Positions 27,089 through 36,492 of a DNA stretch of 64,000 nucleotides are shown here, one piece after another. The notes below the pieces were generated by a model that searched no databases, was not told the DNA's origin, and was given only the letters and a program-made list of their open reading frames with translations. The stretch spans positions 91,752 through 155,751 of the forward strand of contig VHBQ01000001.1 of NCBI GenBank assembly GCA_016871855.1, in the 5' to 3' direction. The position numbers and the translations under genes were made by a program. Numbering within the stretch: the first letter of the stretch is position 1; every line of letters begins with the position of its first letter. The stretch is from Gemmatimonadota bacterium. GTDB lineage: Bacteria > Gemmatimonadota > Gemmatimonadetes > Gemmatimonadales > Gemmatimonadaceae.

Positions 27089-28525
27089 TCACTCCGCTGC
27101 TTCGCTCCGAAGCCCGCCCGACCGCCGAATCCGCTGCTGCACGCGCTGCAGCCCGTCATACGCGGCGTACTTGAACGCCTCGGTCAGCGACGGATAGCTG
27201 AACACGGCCTGGATGAAGTAGTCGAGCGTGCCACCGTGCGCGAGCACGGCGCTGGGGACGTGGATCATCTCGCAGGCGCCCTCGCCGACGATCGTCGCGC
27301 CCAGCAGGCGTTGGTCCTCGGGGCTGAAGACGAGCTTCACGAACCCGGTCGTCTCGCCGAGGATGCGTCCGCGCGCGTTGCTCGACAACTCGGCGCGCCC
27401 GATCTCGCAGGCAATGCCGCGACCGCGGGCTTCCGACTCGGTAATGCCGACGCTCGCCACCTCGGGGATTGTCCACACGCCGTACGGCACGATGGAGGAC
27501 ACGGCCTGCTTGTAGCGCAAGCCGAAGGCGTGGCACATCGCCACGCGCGCCTGCTCCATCGCCACCGAGGCGCGCCCCGGGAATCCGATGACGTCCCCCG
27601 CCGCGTAAATGTGGGTCGTGCTCGTGCGGAACTTCTCATCCACCCGAATGAACCCGCGCTCCGTGATCGCAACGCCGGCATTCCCGAGGGCGAGTCCTGC
27701 CGTATCGCCCTCGCGTCCCGCGCAGTACAGCACGCCTTCGGCGACGAGGGTGGTGCCGTCGGCGAGCGTCACGTATCCGAGGCCACCCTGCGCGTGAAGG
27801 CTCGCCACTTCCACGCCGACGTGGACGTGCACGCCAAGCCGGCGCGTCATCTCGCGACGGAGCGCGTCGCCCACCTCCTGCTCGAACTGAGCAAGCAGGC
27901 GGTCCTTCGACGTGACGATCGTGACCTGGGAACCGAGCGCCGCGAAGGTGCCGGCGAAGCCGGCCCCGATGGTGCCGCCGCCGACGATCACGAGCCGCGG
28001 TGGGACCGCGGGCAGTGTCAGCACGTCGCGGCTGTCGAGGATGACCGTGCCGTCGAAGGGGACGCCCTGCGGATGCCAGGGGCCGGAGCCGGTGGCAATC
28101 AGGAAGACGTCGCCGGAGATCTGTCGTGGCTCGCGGCCATGCCGCGTCACCTCAATCGCCTGCGGGCTGGTGAACCGGGCGGTTCCCTGGATCGCGGCGA
28201 TGTCGTGCTGCGTGAGGTTCGCCTCGATGTCGCGCCACGCCCCCTCAATGACCTGCCGCTCGCGCTGCATGAAGTCGGCGACCGACAAGTCCGACTGAAT
28301 GTGGAACTCGACCCCGTAGAGTCCCTTGCGTCGCAGGCCGTCGAGCAGGGCCGCCGATTCACGCAAGGTGTTGGTGGGCAGCGTGCCGGTGTTGACGGCG
28401 CCGCCGCCCGGCTTCGGCGCGCGCTCAATGAGACAGACGCGCTTGCCGAAGTACGCCGCCTGCGCCGCCCCTTTCTCCCCCGCGGGGCCGGCGCCAATGA
28501 CGACAAGGTCGAAGTGCTCTGCCAT
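27089..28525 (-). CDS. sthA: Soluble pyridine nucleotide transhydrogenase-like flavoprotein
   Basis: MAEHFDLVVIGAGPAGEKGAAQAAYFGKRVCLIE, GGGAVNTGTLPTNTLRES (no redox CxxxxC), YAAGDVIGFP, dimerisation domain. Confidence 0.85.
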   Translation of the reverse strand: MAEHFDLVVIGAGPAGEKGAAQAAYFGKRVCLIERAPKPGGGAVNTGTLPTNTLRESAALLDGLRRKGLYGVEFHIQSDLSVADFMQRERQVIEGAWRDIEANLTQHDIAAIQGTARFTSPQAIEVTRHGREPRQISGDVFLIATGSGPWHPQGVPFDGTVILDSRDVLTLPAVPPRLVIVGGGTIGAGFAGTFAALGSQVTIVTSKDRLLAQFEQEVGDALRREMTRRLGVHVHVGVEVASLHAQGGLGYVTLADGTTLVAEGVLYCAGREGDTAGLALGNAGVAITERGFIRVDEKFRTSTTHIYAAGDVIGFPGRASVAMEQARVAMCHAFGLRYKQAVSSIVPYGVWTIPEVASVGITESEARGRGIACEIGRAELSSNARGRILGETTGFVKLVFSPEDQRLLGATIVGEGACEMIHVPSAVLAHGGTLDYFIQAVFSYPSLTEAFKYAAYDGLQRVQQRIRRSGGLRSEAAE

Positions 28526-28576
28526 ACCCCTAGAGACTAGCCCCCGAACGCCCCTGATGTCCACTAGATTTCCGGC

Positions 28577-29785
28577 ATGAGCGCCCCGGACGCCACGTAC
28601 TTCCGCAAGGGTTTCGGACTGAAGCAGGATGTCGAGGCGACGCTGACGGCCGACTACTCCGGCCGGGTCGTGGACCTCCTTCGTGTCCATGACTATCGGC
28701 TCACCGTCGGCGACGTCACCGTCCGGCTGGCCCGCGAGTTCGGCTTCTGCTACGGCGTCGAGCGGGCGGTGGAGTACGCCTACCAGACGCGGCACAAGTT
28801 CCCCGACCGTCGCGTCTTCCTGGTCGGCGAGATCATCCACAACCCGCATGTGAACCAGCGCCTGCGCGACATGGGGATCGAGATCCTCATGCCGGGGCCG
28901 GCGGGGTTCGACTACGGGACGGTCACGCCCGAGGACGTCGTCATCCTTCCCGCGTTCGGCGTGACGATGGCGGACTTTCAGACGCTTCGGGCCAAGGGGT
29001 GCGTGGTGGTGGACACCACCTGCGGTTCGGTGCTCAACGTCTGGAAGCGCGTCGAGGCCTATGCGCGCGACGGCTTCACGGCGCTCATTCACGGCAAGTA
29101 CTACCACGAGGAGACGCGGGCGACCGCCTCGCAGGTGGACAAGTTCCCGGGTGGCACCTACCTCGTCGTGCGGAACATGGACGAGGCGCGCGATGTGACC
29201 GAGTACCTGGCCGGCCGTGGCGACCGCGCGGCGTTCCTCGCCAAGTACGCCCGGGCCGCGAGCGCGCACTTCGACCCCGACGTGCACCTCCAGCGCATCG
29301 GGGTCGCCAACCAGACGACGATGCTCGCCCGCGAGTCGCTCGCGATCGGCGAGTTCGTGGGGACGGCCATGGCGGCCATCCACGGCGAGGAGTATCGCGC
29401 GGCCAACTTCCGCACGTTTGACACCATCTGCAGCGCCACGCAGGACCGGCAGGACGCCGTCAACGCGCTGCTGCTGGACCCACCGGACGTGATGCTCGTG
29501 ATCGGCGGCTACAACTCGAGCAACACGATTTCGCTCGCGGCGCTGTGCGCCGAGAAGGTGCGCATGTTCCACGTCGAGGACGCGCTGGGCATCGATCCCG
29601 CGCGCGGGACGATCCAGTCGCGCGACCCAATCTCAGGTCAGACGATGGAGACGTCCGAGTGGCTGGGGCGCGGGCCGGTGACGGTTGGGCTGACGGCCGG
29701 GGCCAGCACGCCGAACAACAAGATCGGCGACGCCGTGGTCCGCGTCTTCGCGACGCGCGGCATCGATCCGGCCACCCTCGGCTAG
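28577..29785 (+). CDS. ispH: 4-hydroxy-3-methylbut-2-enyl diphosphate reductase
   Basis: REFGFCYGVERAVEYAYQ, GEIIHNPHVNQRL, VVDTTCGSVLNVW, GGYNSSNT, LTAGASTPN. Confidence 0.93.
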   Translation: MSAPDATYFRKGFGLKQDVEATLTADYSGRVVDLLRVHDYRLTVGDVTVRLAREFGFCYGVERAVEYAYQTRHKFPDRRVFLVGEIIHNPHVNQRLRDMGIEILMPGPAGFDYGTVTPEDVVILPAFGVTMADFQTLRAKGCVVVDTTCGSVLNVWKRVEAYARDGFTALIHGKYYHEETRATASQVDKFPGGTYLVVRNMDEARDVTEYLAGRGDRAAFLAKYARAASAHFDPDVHLQRIGVANQTTMLARESLAIGEFVGTAMAAIHGEEYRAANFRTFDTICSATQDRQDAVNALLLDPPDVMLVIGGYNSSNTISLAALCAEKVRMFHVEDALGIDPARGTIQSRDPISGQTMETSEWLGRGPVTVGLTAGASTPNNKIGDAVVRVFATRGIDPATLG

Positions 29786-29789
29786 CCCG

Positions 29790-30797
29790 GTGGGCGCGCC
29801 GCCGTCCCCCGCCGCGCACGGCAGCGTCGAGCTGCGCGGGGGCAACGCGCGGGTTGTGATCCTCCCGGCGCTCGGCGGCAAGATCGCCGAGTTGTGGTTT
29901 GGCGAGCGGCAGTGGTTGTGGCACAACGACCAGCTCCCGTTCCGCGCCCCGCGCAAGGGCGATTCCTACGTGCTGACGGCGGACAGCGGCGGACTCGACG
30001 AGTGCTTTCCGACGGTCACGCCGTGCGCCCTGCCCTCACTCGTGCGCGGCGCCGGGGGACGTGAACTGCCCGACCACGGCGAGCTGTGGTCGCAGCCCGC
30101 GGCGATGCGGCTGAGCACCGAGGCCGATGGTCACCGCGCGGTGCTCACCTGGGAAGGCGAATGCCTCCCGTATCGTTTCGAGCGTTCGCTGCTTGTCACG
30201 CCAGCCGGCGAGGTGCGCTGCGAGTATGCGGCGACGAATCTCGGCGAGCAGAAGATCCCCTTCCTCTGGGCGGCGCACGCCCTCCTGCCGCTCGGCCGCG
30301 AGACGCGCGTGATGCTCCCCGAGGGCGCACGGATGCGCGTCTCCGCGGCGCACGGCGTCGACCTCGGCGGCGCCGGGGCGGAGCATCGCTGGCCGCGCGC
30401 GCGCTGCGGCGGGCAGCTACTCGACTTCTCGGCACCCGCGCTCGCGTGGAAGAAGCCGTTCGCGTGCATGCTGCACGTGGATCTTGCGCGGAGCGTGCGA
30501 TCGGTGAGTGTCCACGAGGGACGGGACCGGCTGACGGCCGCGTTTGAGGACGGCGAGGTGAGCCACGTCGGGCTGTGGGTCAACCACGGCGGGTGGAATC
30601 CGCTGCCGCGCACGTCGTGGCTGCCGTGGCGACGCCCCGCGCCGTATTACAACCTCGGGTTTGAGCCGGGGATCGGCGCGCCGGGTTCGCTGAGCGATGC
30701 GCTGGGAAGCTGGGAAGGCGCGCACTGGATCGAGCCTCGGGCCACGCGACGTTGGCGGGTGAGCTGGAGTGGGGGCGAGGTGGAGGAGGTGGGGTAG
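29790..30797 (+). CDS. Aldose 1-epimerase / galactose mutarotase-like protein
   Basis: VILPALGGKIAELWFG, GLDECFPTV, DHGELWSQ; GTG start. Confidence 0.65.
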   Translation: MGAPPSPAAHGSVELRGGNARVVILPALGGKIAELWFGERQWLWHNDQLPFRAPRKGDSYVLTADSGGLDECFPTVTPCALPSLVRGAGGRELPDHGELWSQPAAMRLSTEADGHRAVLTWEGECLPYRFERSLLVTPAGEVRCEYAATNLGEQKIPFLWAAHALLPLGRETRVMLPEGARMRVSAAHGVDLGGAGAEHRWPRARCGGQLLDFSAPALAWKKPFACMLHVDLARSVRSVSVHEGRDRLTAAFEDGEVSHVGLWVNHGGWNPLPRTSWLPWRRPAPYYNLGFEPGIGAPGSLSDALGSWEGAHWIEPRATRRWRVSWSGGEVEEVG

Positions 30798-30853
30798 GGA
30801 CGGTGGACGGTTGACGGTGGACGGTAGACGGTAGACGGTGGACGGTGGACGAT
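30798..30853. repeat. 7-bp tandem repeat (DGACGGT)x8, family F
   Basis: GGACGGT GGACGGT TGACGGT GGACGGT AGACGGT AGACGGT GGACGGT GGACGAT. Confidence 0.95.
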
Positions 30854-30899
30854 TGGGTCGTGAGCCCGCCGTGCATTCTCCCCTTTTTCGTGACTTCAC

Positions 30900-31640
30900 A
30901 TGCTCGATTGGCTTGCTGATCCGAACGCCTGGGTAGGACTCGTGACGCTGACCGCGCTCGAGCTCGTGCTGGGCATCGACAACGTCATCTTCATCGCGAT
31001 CCTTGCCGGCAAGCTGCCGCCCGGGGAGCAGGCAAAGGCTCGCCGTCTCGGGCTCACTGGCGCGCTTGTCACGCGCATCGCGTTCCTGCTGAGCATCACG
31101 TGGATCATGGGGCTCACCGGGAATCTCTTCACCGCGATGGGGCGCGCGTTCACCGGACGCGACCTGATCCTCATCGCCGGCGGGCTCTTCCTGATCGCCA
31201 AAGCGACGTTCGAGATCCACTCGAAGCTCGAGGGGGCGGAGCACCAGCGCGACGCCCAGGCGAAGGCGGTGCTCTGGGCAGTCGTGGCCCAGATCATGGT
31301 GGTGGACATCGTCTTCTCCGTGGACTCGGTGATCACGGCGGTCGGGATGGTCCAGAACGTGAGCATCATGATCGCCGCGAACGTCATCGCCCTCATGGTC
31401 ATGCTGTGGGCGGCGACGCCGATCTCGGAGTTCGTGGATCGGCATCCGACCATCAAGGTGCTGGCGCTCGCCTTCCTGGTGATGATCGGCGGCAACCTGA
31501 TCATCGAGGGCTTCGGTTACCACGTGCCGAAGGGCTACACGTACTTTGCGATGGCTTTCTCGATCGCCGTGGAGTTCATCAATATCCGTGTGCGCGCCAA
31601 GGCGACGGCCGTGAAGCTGCGGCAGCAGGCGCCCGCATGA
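30900..31640 (+). CDS. TerC-family integral membrane protein
   Basis: LELVLGIDNVIFIAILAGKLP, VDIVFSVDSVITAVGM. Confidence 0.93.
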   Translation: MLDWLADPNAWVGLVTLTALELVLGIDNVIFIAILAGKLPPGEQAKARRLGLTGALVTRIAFLLSITWIMGLTGNLFTAMGRAFTGRDLILIAGGLFLIAKATFEIHSKLEGAEHQRDAQAKAVLWAVVAQIMVVDIVFSVDSVITAVGMVQNVSIMIAANVIALMVMLWAATPISEFVDRHPTIKVLALAFLVMIGGNLIIEGFGYHVPKGYTYFAMAFSIAVEFINIRVRAKATAVKLRQQAPA

Positions 31641-32122
31641 GCGCTCGCGCTGACGACCTCGTTCGCACGCTCGGGCTGGCGCCGCATCCCGAGGGCGGGT
31701 TCTACCGGGAGCTGTTCCGTTCGCGGCGCATGGTCCGCACCGACGACGGCCGCTCGGAGCGCTGGGCGGCGACCACGATCTTCTACCTGCTGCGCGGCGA
31801 GGACGTGAACCGCTGGCACCGCGTGGCGTCGGACGAGATCTGGCACTGGTACGAAGGCGCACCGCTGGAGCTGCACTTGCTCGACCCGCAGGTCACGCGC
31901 GCACGCACCGAGGTCGTCGGTCCGGTGGACGCGTCGAGCATGCCGGTTCGGGTGGTTCCCGCCGCCTGCTGGCAGGCGGTGCGGTGCACGGGCGATTACA
32001 CGCTCGCCGGATGCACCGTCGCCCCCGGCTTCGAGTTCTCCGATTTCCGTCTGCTGCGCGATTTGCCGGATCTGGCCGAACGCCTGCGGACGTCGTTTCC
32101 CGAGTTCCTGGCACACCTCTGA
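31637..32122 (+). CDS. Cupin protein, DUF985 family
   Basis: LGLAPHPEGGFYRELFRS, TTIFYLLRGEDVNRWHRVASDEIWHWYEGAPLEL, VAPGFEFSDF; ATGA overlap with terC-like gene. Confidence 0.9.
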   Translation: MSARADDLVRTLGLAPHPEGGFYRELFRSRRMVRTDDGRSERWAATTIFYLLRGEDVNRWHRVASDEIWHWYEGAPLELHLLDPQVTRARTEVVGPVDASSMPVRVVPAACWQAVRCTGDYTLAGCTVAPGFEFSDFRLLRDLPDLAERLRTSFPEFLAHL

Positions 32123-32155
32123 CCTTCGGCGGCCCTCGCGCCGCGGGAGTTTCGT

Positions 32156-34231
32156 ATGCTGTCACATCGTCGCCTGTTCGCCGCGCTGGTCGTCCTCGCC
32201 CTTGCCGCGCCGGGACTGGACGCGCAGTCGCGCCGCCCCATCACGTTCGAGGAGTTTGCGGCGACGCGCATCGTCTCCGACCCGCAGCTCTCCCCGGATG
32301 GCGCGTGGATCCTGTACACGGTGCGCAGCGCGGACCTCTCCGCGAATCGCCGTCCGGCGCGCACGTTCCTCGCGCCGGTCGCCGGCGGAGCAGCCCGCGC
32401 ATGGCCGGACGAGAAGACGTCCATCAGCGAGCCGCGCTGGTCGCCCGACGGCACGGCGATCGCGTACATCAGCGGCGGTCAACTCTGGATCGCGTCGGTG
32501 CAGGGCGGAGCGCCCAAGCAGCTGACCACCCTGACCGGCGGCGCGAGCGGCCCGGTGTGGGCGCCGACCGGCGATCGCATTGCGTTCGTGTCCGCCGTCT
32601 ATCCCGAGTGCCGCGACGATGCCTGCAACGCGGCGAAGGACAAGGCGAAGAGCGAGAGCAAGGTGAAGGCGCACGTCGCCGACGACCTGCTCTTCCGCCA
32701 CTGGAACGCCTACGACGAGGGGACGCGCTCGCACCTGTTTGTCGTGAAACCGGATGGCGGGGATCTGCGCGACCTGATTCCAGGGGCGCGGTACGATGTG
32801 CCGCCGGGGCCGTTTGGGGGGAGCGAGGGATACACGTTCAGCGTGGACGGCCGGCAGCTCGCGTTCACCGCAAAAGACGACGGTGTGGCGAACGCTTGGA
32901 CGACCGACATCAACCTGTACGGCATCGGCGTGGACGGCGGGACTCCACGCCTGGCAACCGGAGCGAACAAGGGAGCCGACCAGAACCCGGTGGCCTCGCC
33001 CGATGGCAAGTGGGGCTTCTACGCCTCCCAGCAGCGCGCAGGCTTCGAGGCCGATCGGTGGCGCCTGATGGCGATGGACGTGGCCAGCGGCGCGTTCCGC
33101 GAACTGCTGCCCACGTGGGACCGCAACGCGGACGCGATTGTCGCCGCGCCGGACGGCAAGTCGCTGCTGGTGATGGCGGGCGACCAGGGGCGCGACAAGT
33201 ACTTCCGCGTGACGCTCGACGCGCAGGGCAACGCCAGCGCGCCGCAACCGGTGATCACCGAGCACAACAACACCCAGCTTTCCATCGCGAAGAACGGCAC
33301 GGTGGCGTGGATCCGTGAATCGGCGTCGGCGCCGGGCGAAGTCTGGCTCGGCACGCTCGACGCGAACGGCGTGAGCAATCAACGCCGGTTCACGCACGAG
33401 AACCAGGCGCATCTTGCGCAGTTCGCCCTCAACCCGCTCGAGGATTTCTGGTTCACCGGCGCGAACGGCGTGAAGATCCACGGCTTCACGCTGAAGCCGC
33501 CGCAGTACGAAGCCGGGAAGAAGTTTCCGGTGCTGCTCCTCATCCACGGCGGTCCGCAGGGAGCCTGGCTCGACGCGTGGAGCACGCGCTGGAACTACCA
33601 GATGTTCGCCACGGCGGGATACGGCCTGGTGATCATCAACCCGACCGGCTCCACCGGCTACGGGCAGAAGCTCACCGACGGCGTCAGCCAGGACTGGGGC
33701 GGCAAGGTCTATGTGGACCTGATGAAGGGACTCGATGCCGCGCTCAAGGCGAATCCGTGGATGGACAGCACGCGCATGGCGGCGGCCGGCGGCTCGTACG
33801 GCGGCTACATGGTGAACTGGATCGCGGGGCACACGAACCGCTTCAAGGCGCTCGTCTCACACGCCGGGCCGTTCAATCTGGAGCACATGTACTCGGCGAC
33901 CGAGGAGCTCTGGTTCCCCGAGTGGGAGTATGGCGGTCCGTTCTGGAACCCCACGGCGATGGCGACGCAGTACCGCAAGTGGTCGCCTCACCTGTTCGCG
34001 AAGAACTTCAAGACGCCGACCCTGGTGATTCACGGCGAGCTCGACTATCGCGTGCCGTATACCGAGGGCATCTCGATGTTCACGTCACTGCGGCGGCAGG
34101 GGGTGGATGCGCGCATCCTGCTCTATCCGGATGAGGGGCACTGGATCCTCAAGCCGCAGAACAGCCAGTTGTGGTATCGCGAGTTCCATGGGTGGTTGGG
34201 GAAGTACTTGAATCGTGGGTTGGTGCCGTGA
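32156..34231 (+). CDS. S9-family prolyl oligopeptidase (acylaminoacyl-peptidase-like)
   Basis: Beta-propeller WD40-like repeats; catalytic AAAGGSYGGYMVNWIAG, HGELDYRVPY, DEGHWI. Confidence 0.93.
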   Translation: MLSHRRLFAALVVLALAAPGLDAQSRRPITFEEFAATRIVSDPQLSPDGAWILYTVRSADLSANRRPARTFLAPVAGGAARAWPDEKTSISEPRWSPDGTAIAYISGGQLWIASVQGGAPKQLTTLTGGASGPVWAPTGDRIAFVSAVYPECRDDACNAAKDKAKSESKVKAHVADDLLFRHWNAYDEGTRSHLFVVKPDGGDLRDLIPGARYDVPPGPFGGSEGYTFSVDGRQLAFTAKDDGVANAWTTDINLYGIGVDGGTPRLATGANKGADQNPVASPDGKWGFYASQQRAGFEADRWRLMAMDVASGAFRELLPTWDRNADAIVAAPDGKSLLVMAGDQGRDKYFRVTLDAQGNASAPQPVITEHNNTQLSIAKNGTVAWIRESASAPGEVWLGTLDANGVSNQRRFTHENQAHLAQFALNPLEDFWFTGANGVKIHGFTLKPPQYEAGKKFPVLLLIHGGPQGAWLDAWSTRWNYQMFATAGYGLVIINPTGSTGYGQKLTDGVSQDWGGKVYVDLMKGLDAALKANPWMDSTRMAAAGGSYGGYMVNWIAGHTNRFKALVSHAGPFNLEHMYSATEELWFPEWEYGGPFWNPTAMATQYRKWSPHLFAKNFKTPTLVIHGELDYRVPYTEGISMFTSLRRQGVDARILLYPDEGHWILKPQNSQLWYREFHGWLGKYLNRGLVP

Positions 34232-34234
34232 GGG

Positions 34235-34262
34235 TGACGGCGGACGGTGGACGGTAGACGGC
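34235..34262. repeat. 7-bp tandem repeat, family F (4 units)
   Basis: TGACGGC GGACGGT GGACGGT AGACGGC, filling the gap between the 34231 stop and the 34265 ATG. Confidence 0.9.
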
Positions 34263-34264
34263 GG

Positions 34265-35131
34265 ATGAACAGCGTTCTCCGCGCGCTGTTGACCGAGTGC
34301 ATCGATTACGCGGGGCTCTTTCCGCCGGCCGCGGTGTCGATGGACGAGGCCGTGGCGAACTACGCCGCGTATCGCGCGGGGGACGACGCCTGGGCGCTGG
34401 GGCGGTTCGTCGTGCCGGTGGTGCGGCTCGACGAGTTCGCGCAGGCGGCGGGACGGCATCTCAACGGCACGCCGTGGCGTGTTGCCGCGCTCGCGCAGGC
34501 GAGCGACGCGGACGCGATCGGCGCGTTCAACGCGCGCCTCGCCGGCCGCGCGGTGGTCGACACGGTGGAGTCGCGCGCGGCGACCAGCGACGAAGTCCGA
34601 GGGCTCGCGCCGCTGGCGACGCTGGCGTCGGTGTACGTGGAGATTCCGGTCCGCGAGGATCCCGCGCCGCTCGTGGCGGCCATCGCCAGCGCTGGCCTCC
34701 ACGCCAAGGTGCGCACCGGCGGCGTGACGGCGGACGCGTTTCCGTCGCCGTCGGACGTGGCGCGCTTCCTCGCCGCATGTGCGCGGCACCGGGTGCGCTT
34801 CAAGGCAACCGCCGGCCTGCACCATCCCCTGCGCGGCGAGTTTCCCCTGACCTATGACGCGCAGGCGCCGCGCGGCGTGATGTTCGGCTACCTCAATGTC
34901 TTCCTGGCGGCGGCGTTCGCGCGACGCGGCATGGAGCCGGCCCACGTTGCGGACGTGCTGGACGAGCGCGACGCGACGGCCTTCCGCGTGACGAATGCCG
35001 GCGTTGCCTGGCGTGGCCACACGCTGGACGCTGCAGCCCTCGCGGCCCACCGCGAGGCGTTTGCCGTGAGTTTCGGATCCTGCTCATTCCGCGAGCCGCT
35101 CGACGACCTTTCGACCCTCCCTCTCTCGTGA
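34265..35131 (+). CDS. Conserved-looking protein of unknown function upstream of fumarylacetoacetase
   Basis: MNSVLRALLTECIDYAGLFPPAAVSMDEAVANYAAYR...; overlaps fahA (GTGA-type). Confidence 0.75.
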   Translation: MNSVLRALLTECIDYAGLFPPAAVSMDEAVANYAAYRAGDDAWALGRFVVPVVRLDEFAQAAGRHLNGTPWRVAALAQASDADAIGAFNARLAGRAVVDTVESRAATSDEVRGLAPLATLASVYVEIPVREDPAPLVAAIASAGLHAKVRTGGVTADAFPSPSDVARFLAACARHRVRFKATAGLHHPLRGEFPLTYDAQAPRGVMFGYLNVFLAAAFARRGMEPAHVADVLDERDATAFRVTNAGVAWRGHTLDAAALAAHREAFAVSFGSCSFREPLDDLSTLPLS

Positions 35132-36462
35132 CCACGCCACAGCTCGACGACACGCACGATCCAACCGCCGTCTCGTGGGTGGAGAGCGCGAACGCGCCGG
35201 ACACGGACTTCCCGCTTGCGAATCTTCCCTTCGGGATCTTCCGTCACGACTACGAGGAGCGACCGCGCGTCGGGATCGCGATCGGCGATCAGGTGCTCGA
35301 CTGTCTCGCCGCGACGCACGAGGGGTTGTTCGCCGACGTGGACCCTTCTGTGCGCGCGGCCCTGATGTCGTGGTCGCTGAACGCGCTGATGGCGCTTGGC
35401 CGGGACGACGCGCGTGCGGTCCGCCGCGTGGCGCATCGCCTGCTGCGTGCGGGCACGCCGGAGGGCGAGCGCGCGCGGGCGATGGCCCGGGAGATCCTCG
35501 TGCCGATGGACGCCATTGGCATGCGCGTGCCGGCGGAGATCGGCGACTACTCTGATTTCTACGCCTCGGTCCATCACGCGACGAACGTCGGGGCGATGTT
35601 CCGGCCCGACAATCCGCTTCTGCCGAACTACAAGTGGATCCCCATCGGGTACCATGGCCGCGCGTCAAGCATCGTGGCCAGCGGCACGCCGGTGCGGCGC
35701 CCTCGCGGACAGGTCGTTGCCACACCGGACGGACCGCCGACGGTCGCGCCGAGCCAACGGCTCGACTACGAGCTTGAGGTGGGCGCCTTCATCGCGCGCG
35801 GCAACCGCCAGGGTGAACCGATCGCCCTCGCCGATGCGGAGCAGCACCTCTTCGGCCTCTGCCTCGTGAACGACTGGTCGGCGCGCGATGTGCAGCAGTG
35901 GGAGTACCAGCCGCTCGGGCCATTCCTGTCAAAGAGCTTCGCGACGACGGTGTCGCCGTGGGTGGTGACGCTCGACGCGCTGGAACCCTTCCGCGCGCCA
36001 GGCTTCGAACGGCCCGCCGGAGACCCGGCGCCGCTCCCGTACCTCGACGACGCCACGAACCGCGCGCGTGGCGGCTTCGATATCACGCTCGAGGTATGGC
36101 TCCGCACGGCGGCGATGCGCGCCGCGGGGGCGGACGCCGTGCGTCTGAGCCGCGGTGATTTCAGCGGGATGTACTGGACGCTGGGGCAGATGCTCGCGCA
36201 TCACACGAGCAACGGCTGCAACCTGCGGCCCGGCGACCTGATCGCGAGCGGAACCGTCTCCGGCCCGACGCCGGATTCGCGAGGGTGTCTGCTGGAACTC
36301 GCTTCACGCGGGCAGTCGCCCGTGGCGCTGGGCAACGGTGAATCGCGCGCGTTCCTGCAGGACGGCGACGAAGTGATGCTGCGCGGCTGGTGCGAGCGAG
36401 AAGGCTTCCGGCGCATCGGGTTTGGCACGTGCGCGGGCGAGGTGCTGCCGGTGCTTGGGTAG
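35128..36462 (+). CDS. fahA: Fumarylacetoacetase
   Basis: LPFGIFRHDYEERPRVGIAIGDQVLD, DFYASVHHATNVGAMFRPDNPLLPNYKWIPIGYHGRASSIV, NDWSARDVQQWEYQPLGPFLSKSF, HTSNGCNLRPGDLIASGTVSG. Confidence 0.96.
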   Translation: MTTPQLDDTHDPTAVSWVESANAPDTDFPLANLPFGIFRHDYEERPRVGIAIGDQVLDCLAATHEGLFADVDPSVRAALMSWSLNALMALGRDDARAVRRVAHRLLRAGTPEGERARAMAREILVPMDAIGMRVPAEIGDYSDFYASVHHATNVGAMFRPDNPLLPNYKWIPIGYHGRASSIVASGTPVRRPRGQVVATPDGPPTVAPSQRLDYELEVGAFIARGNRQGEPIALADAEQHLFGLCLVNDWSARDVQQWEYQPLGPFLSKSFATTVSPWVVTLDALEPFRAPGFERPAGDPAPLPYLDDATNRARGGFDITLEVWLRTAAMRAAGADAVRLSRGDFSGMYWTLGQMLAHHTSNGCNLRPGDLIASGTVSGPTPDSRGCLLELASRGQSPVALGNGESRAFLQDGDEVMLRGWCEREGFRRIGFGTCAGEVLPVLG

Positions 36463-36492
36463 GCGGCAGGCACGCGAGGTGGAGACGACGTC

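Noticed and set aside
26939-28540. 533-aa plus-strand ORF opposite SthA
   Set aside because: Starts inside the thioesterase gene and is antisense to a recognisable flavoprotein.
32162-33832. 556-aa minus-strand ORF opposite the S9 peptidase
   Set aside because: Antisense artefact of GC-rich codon bias.
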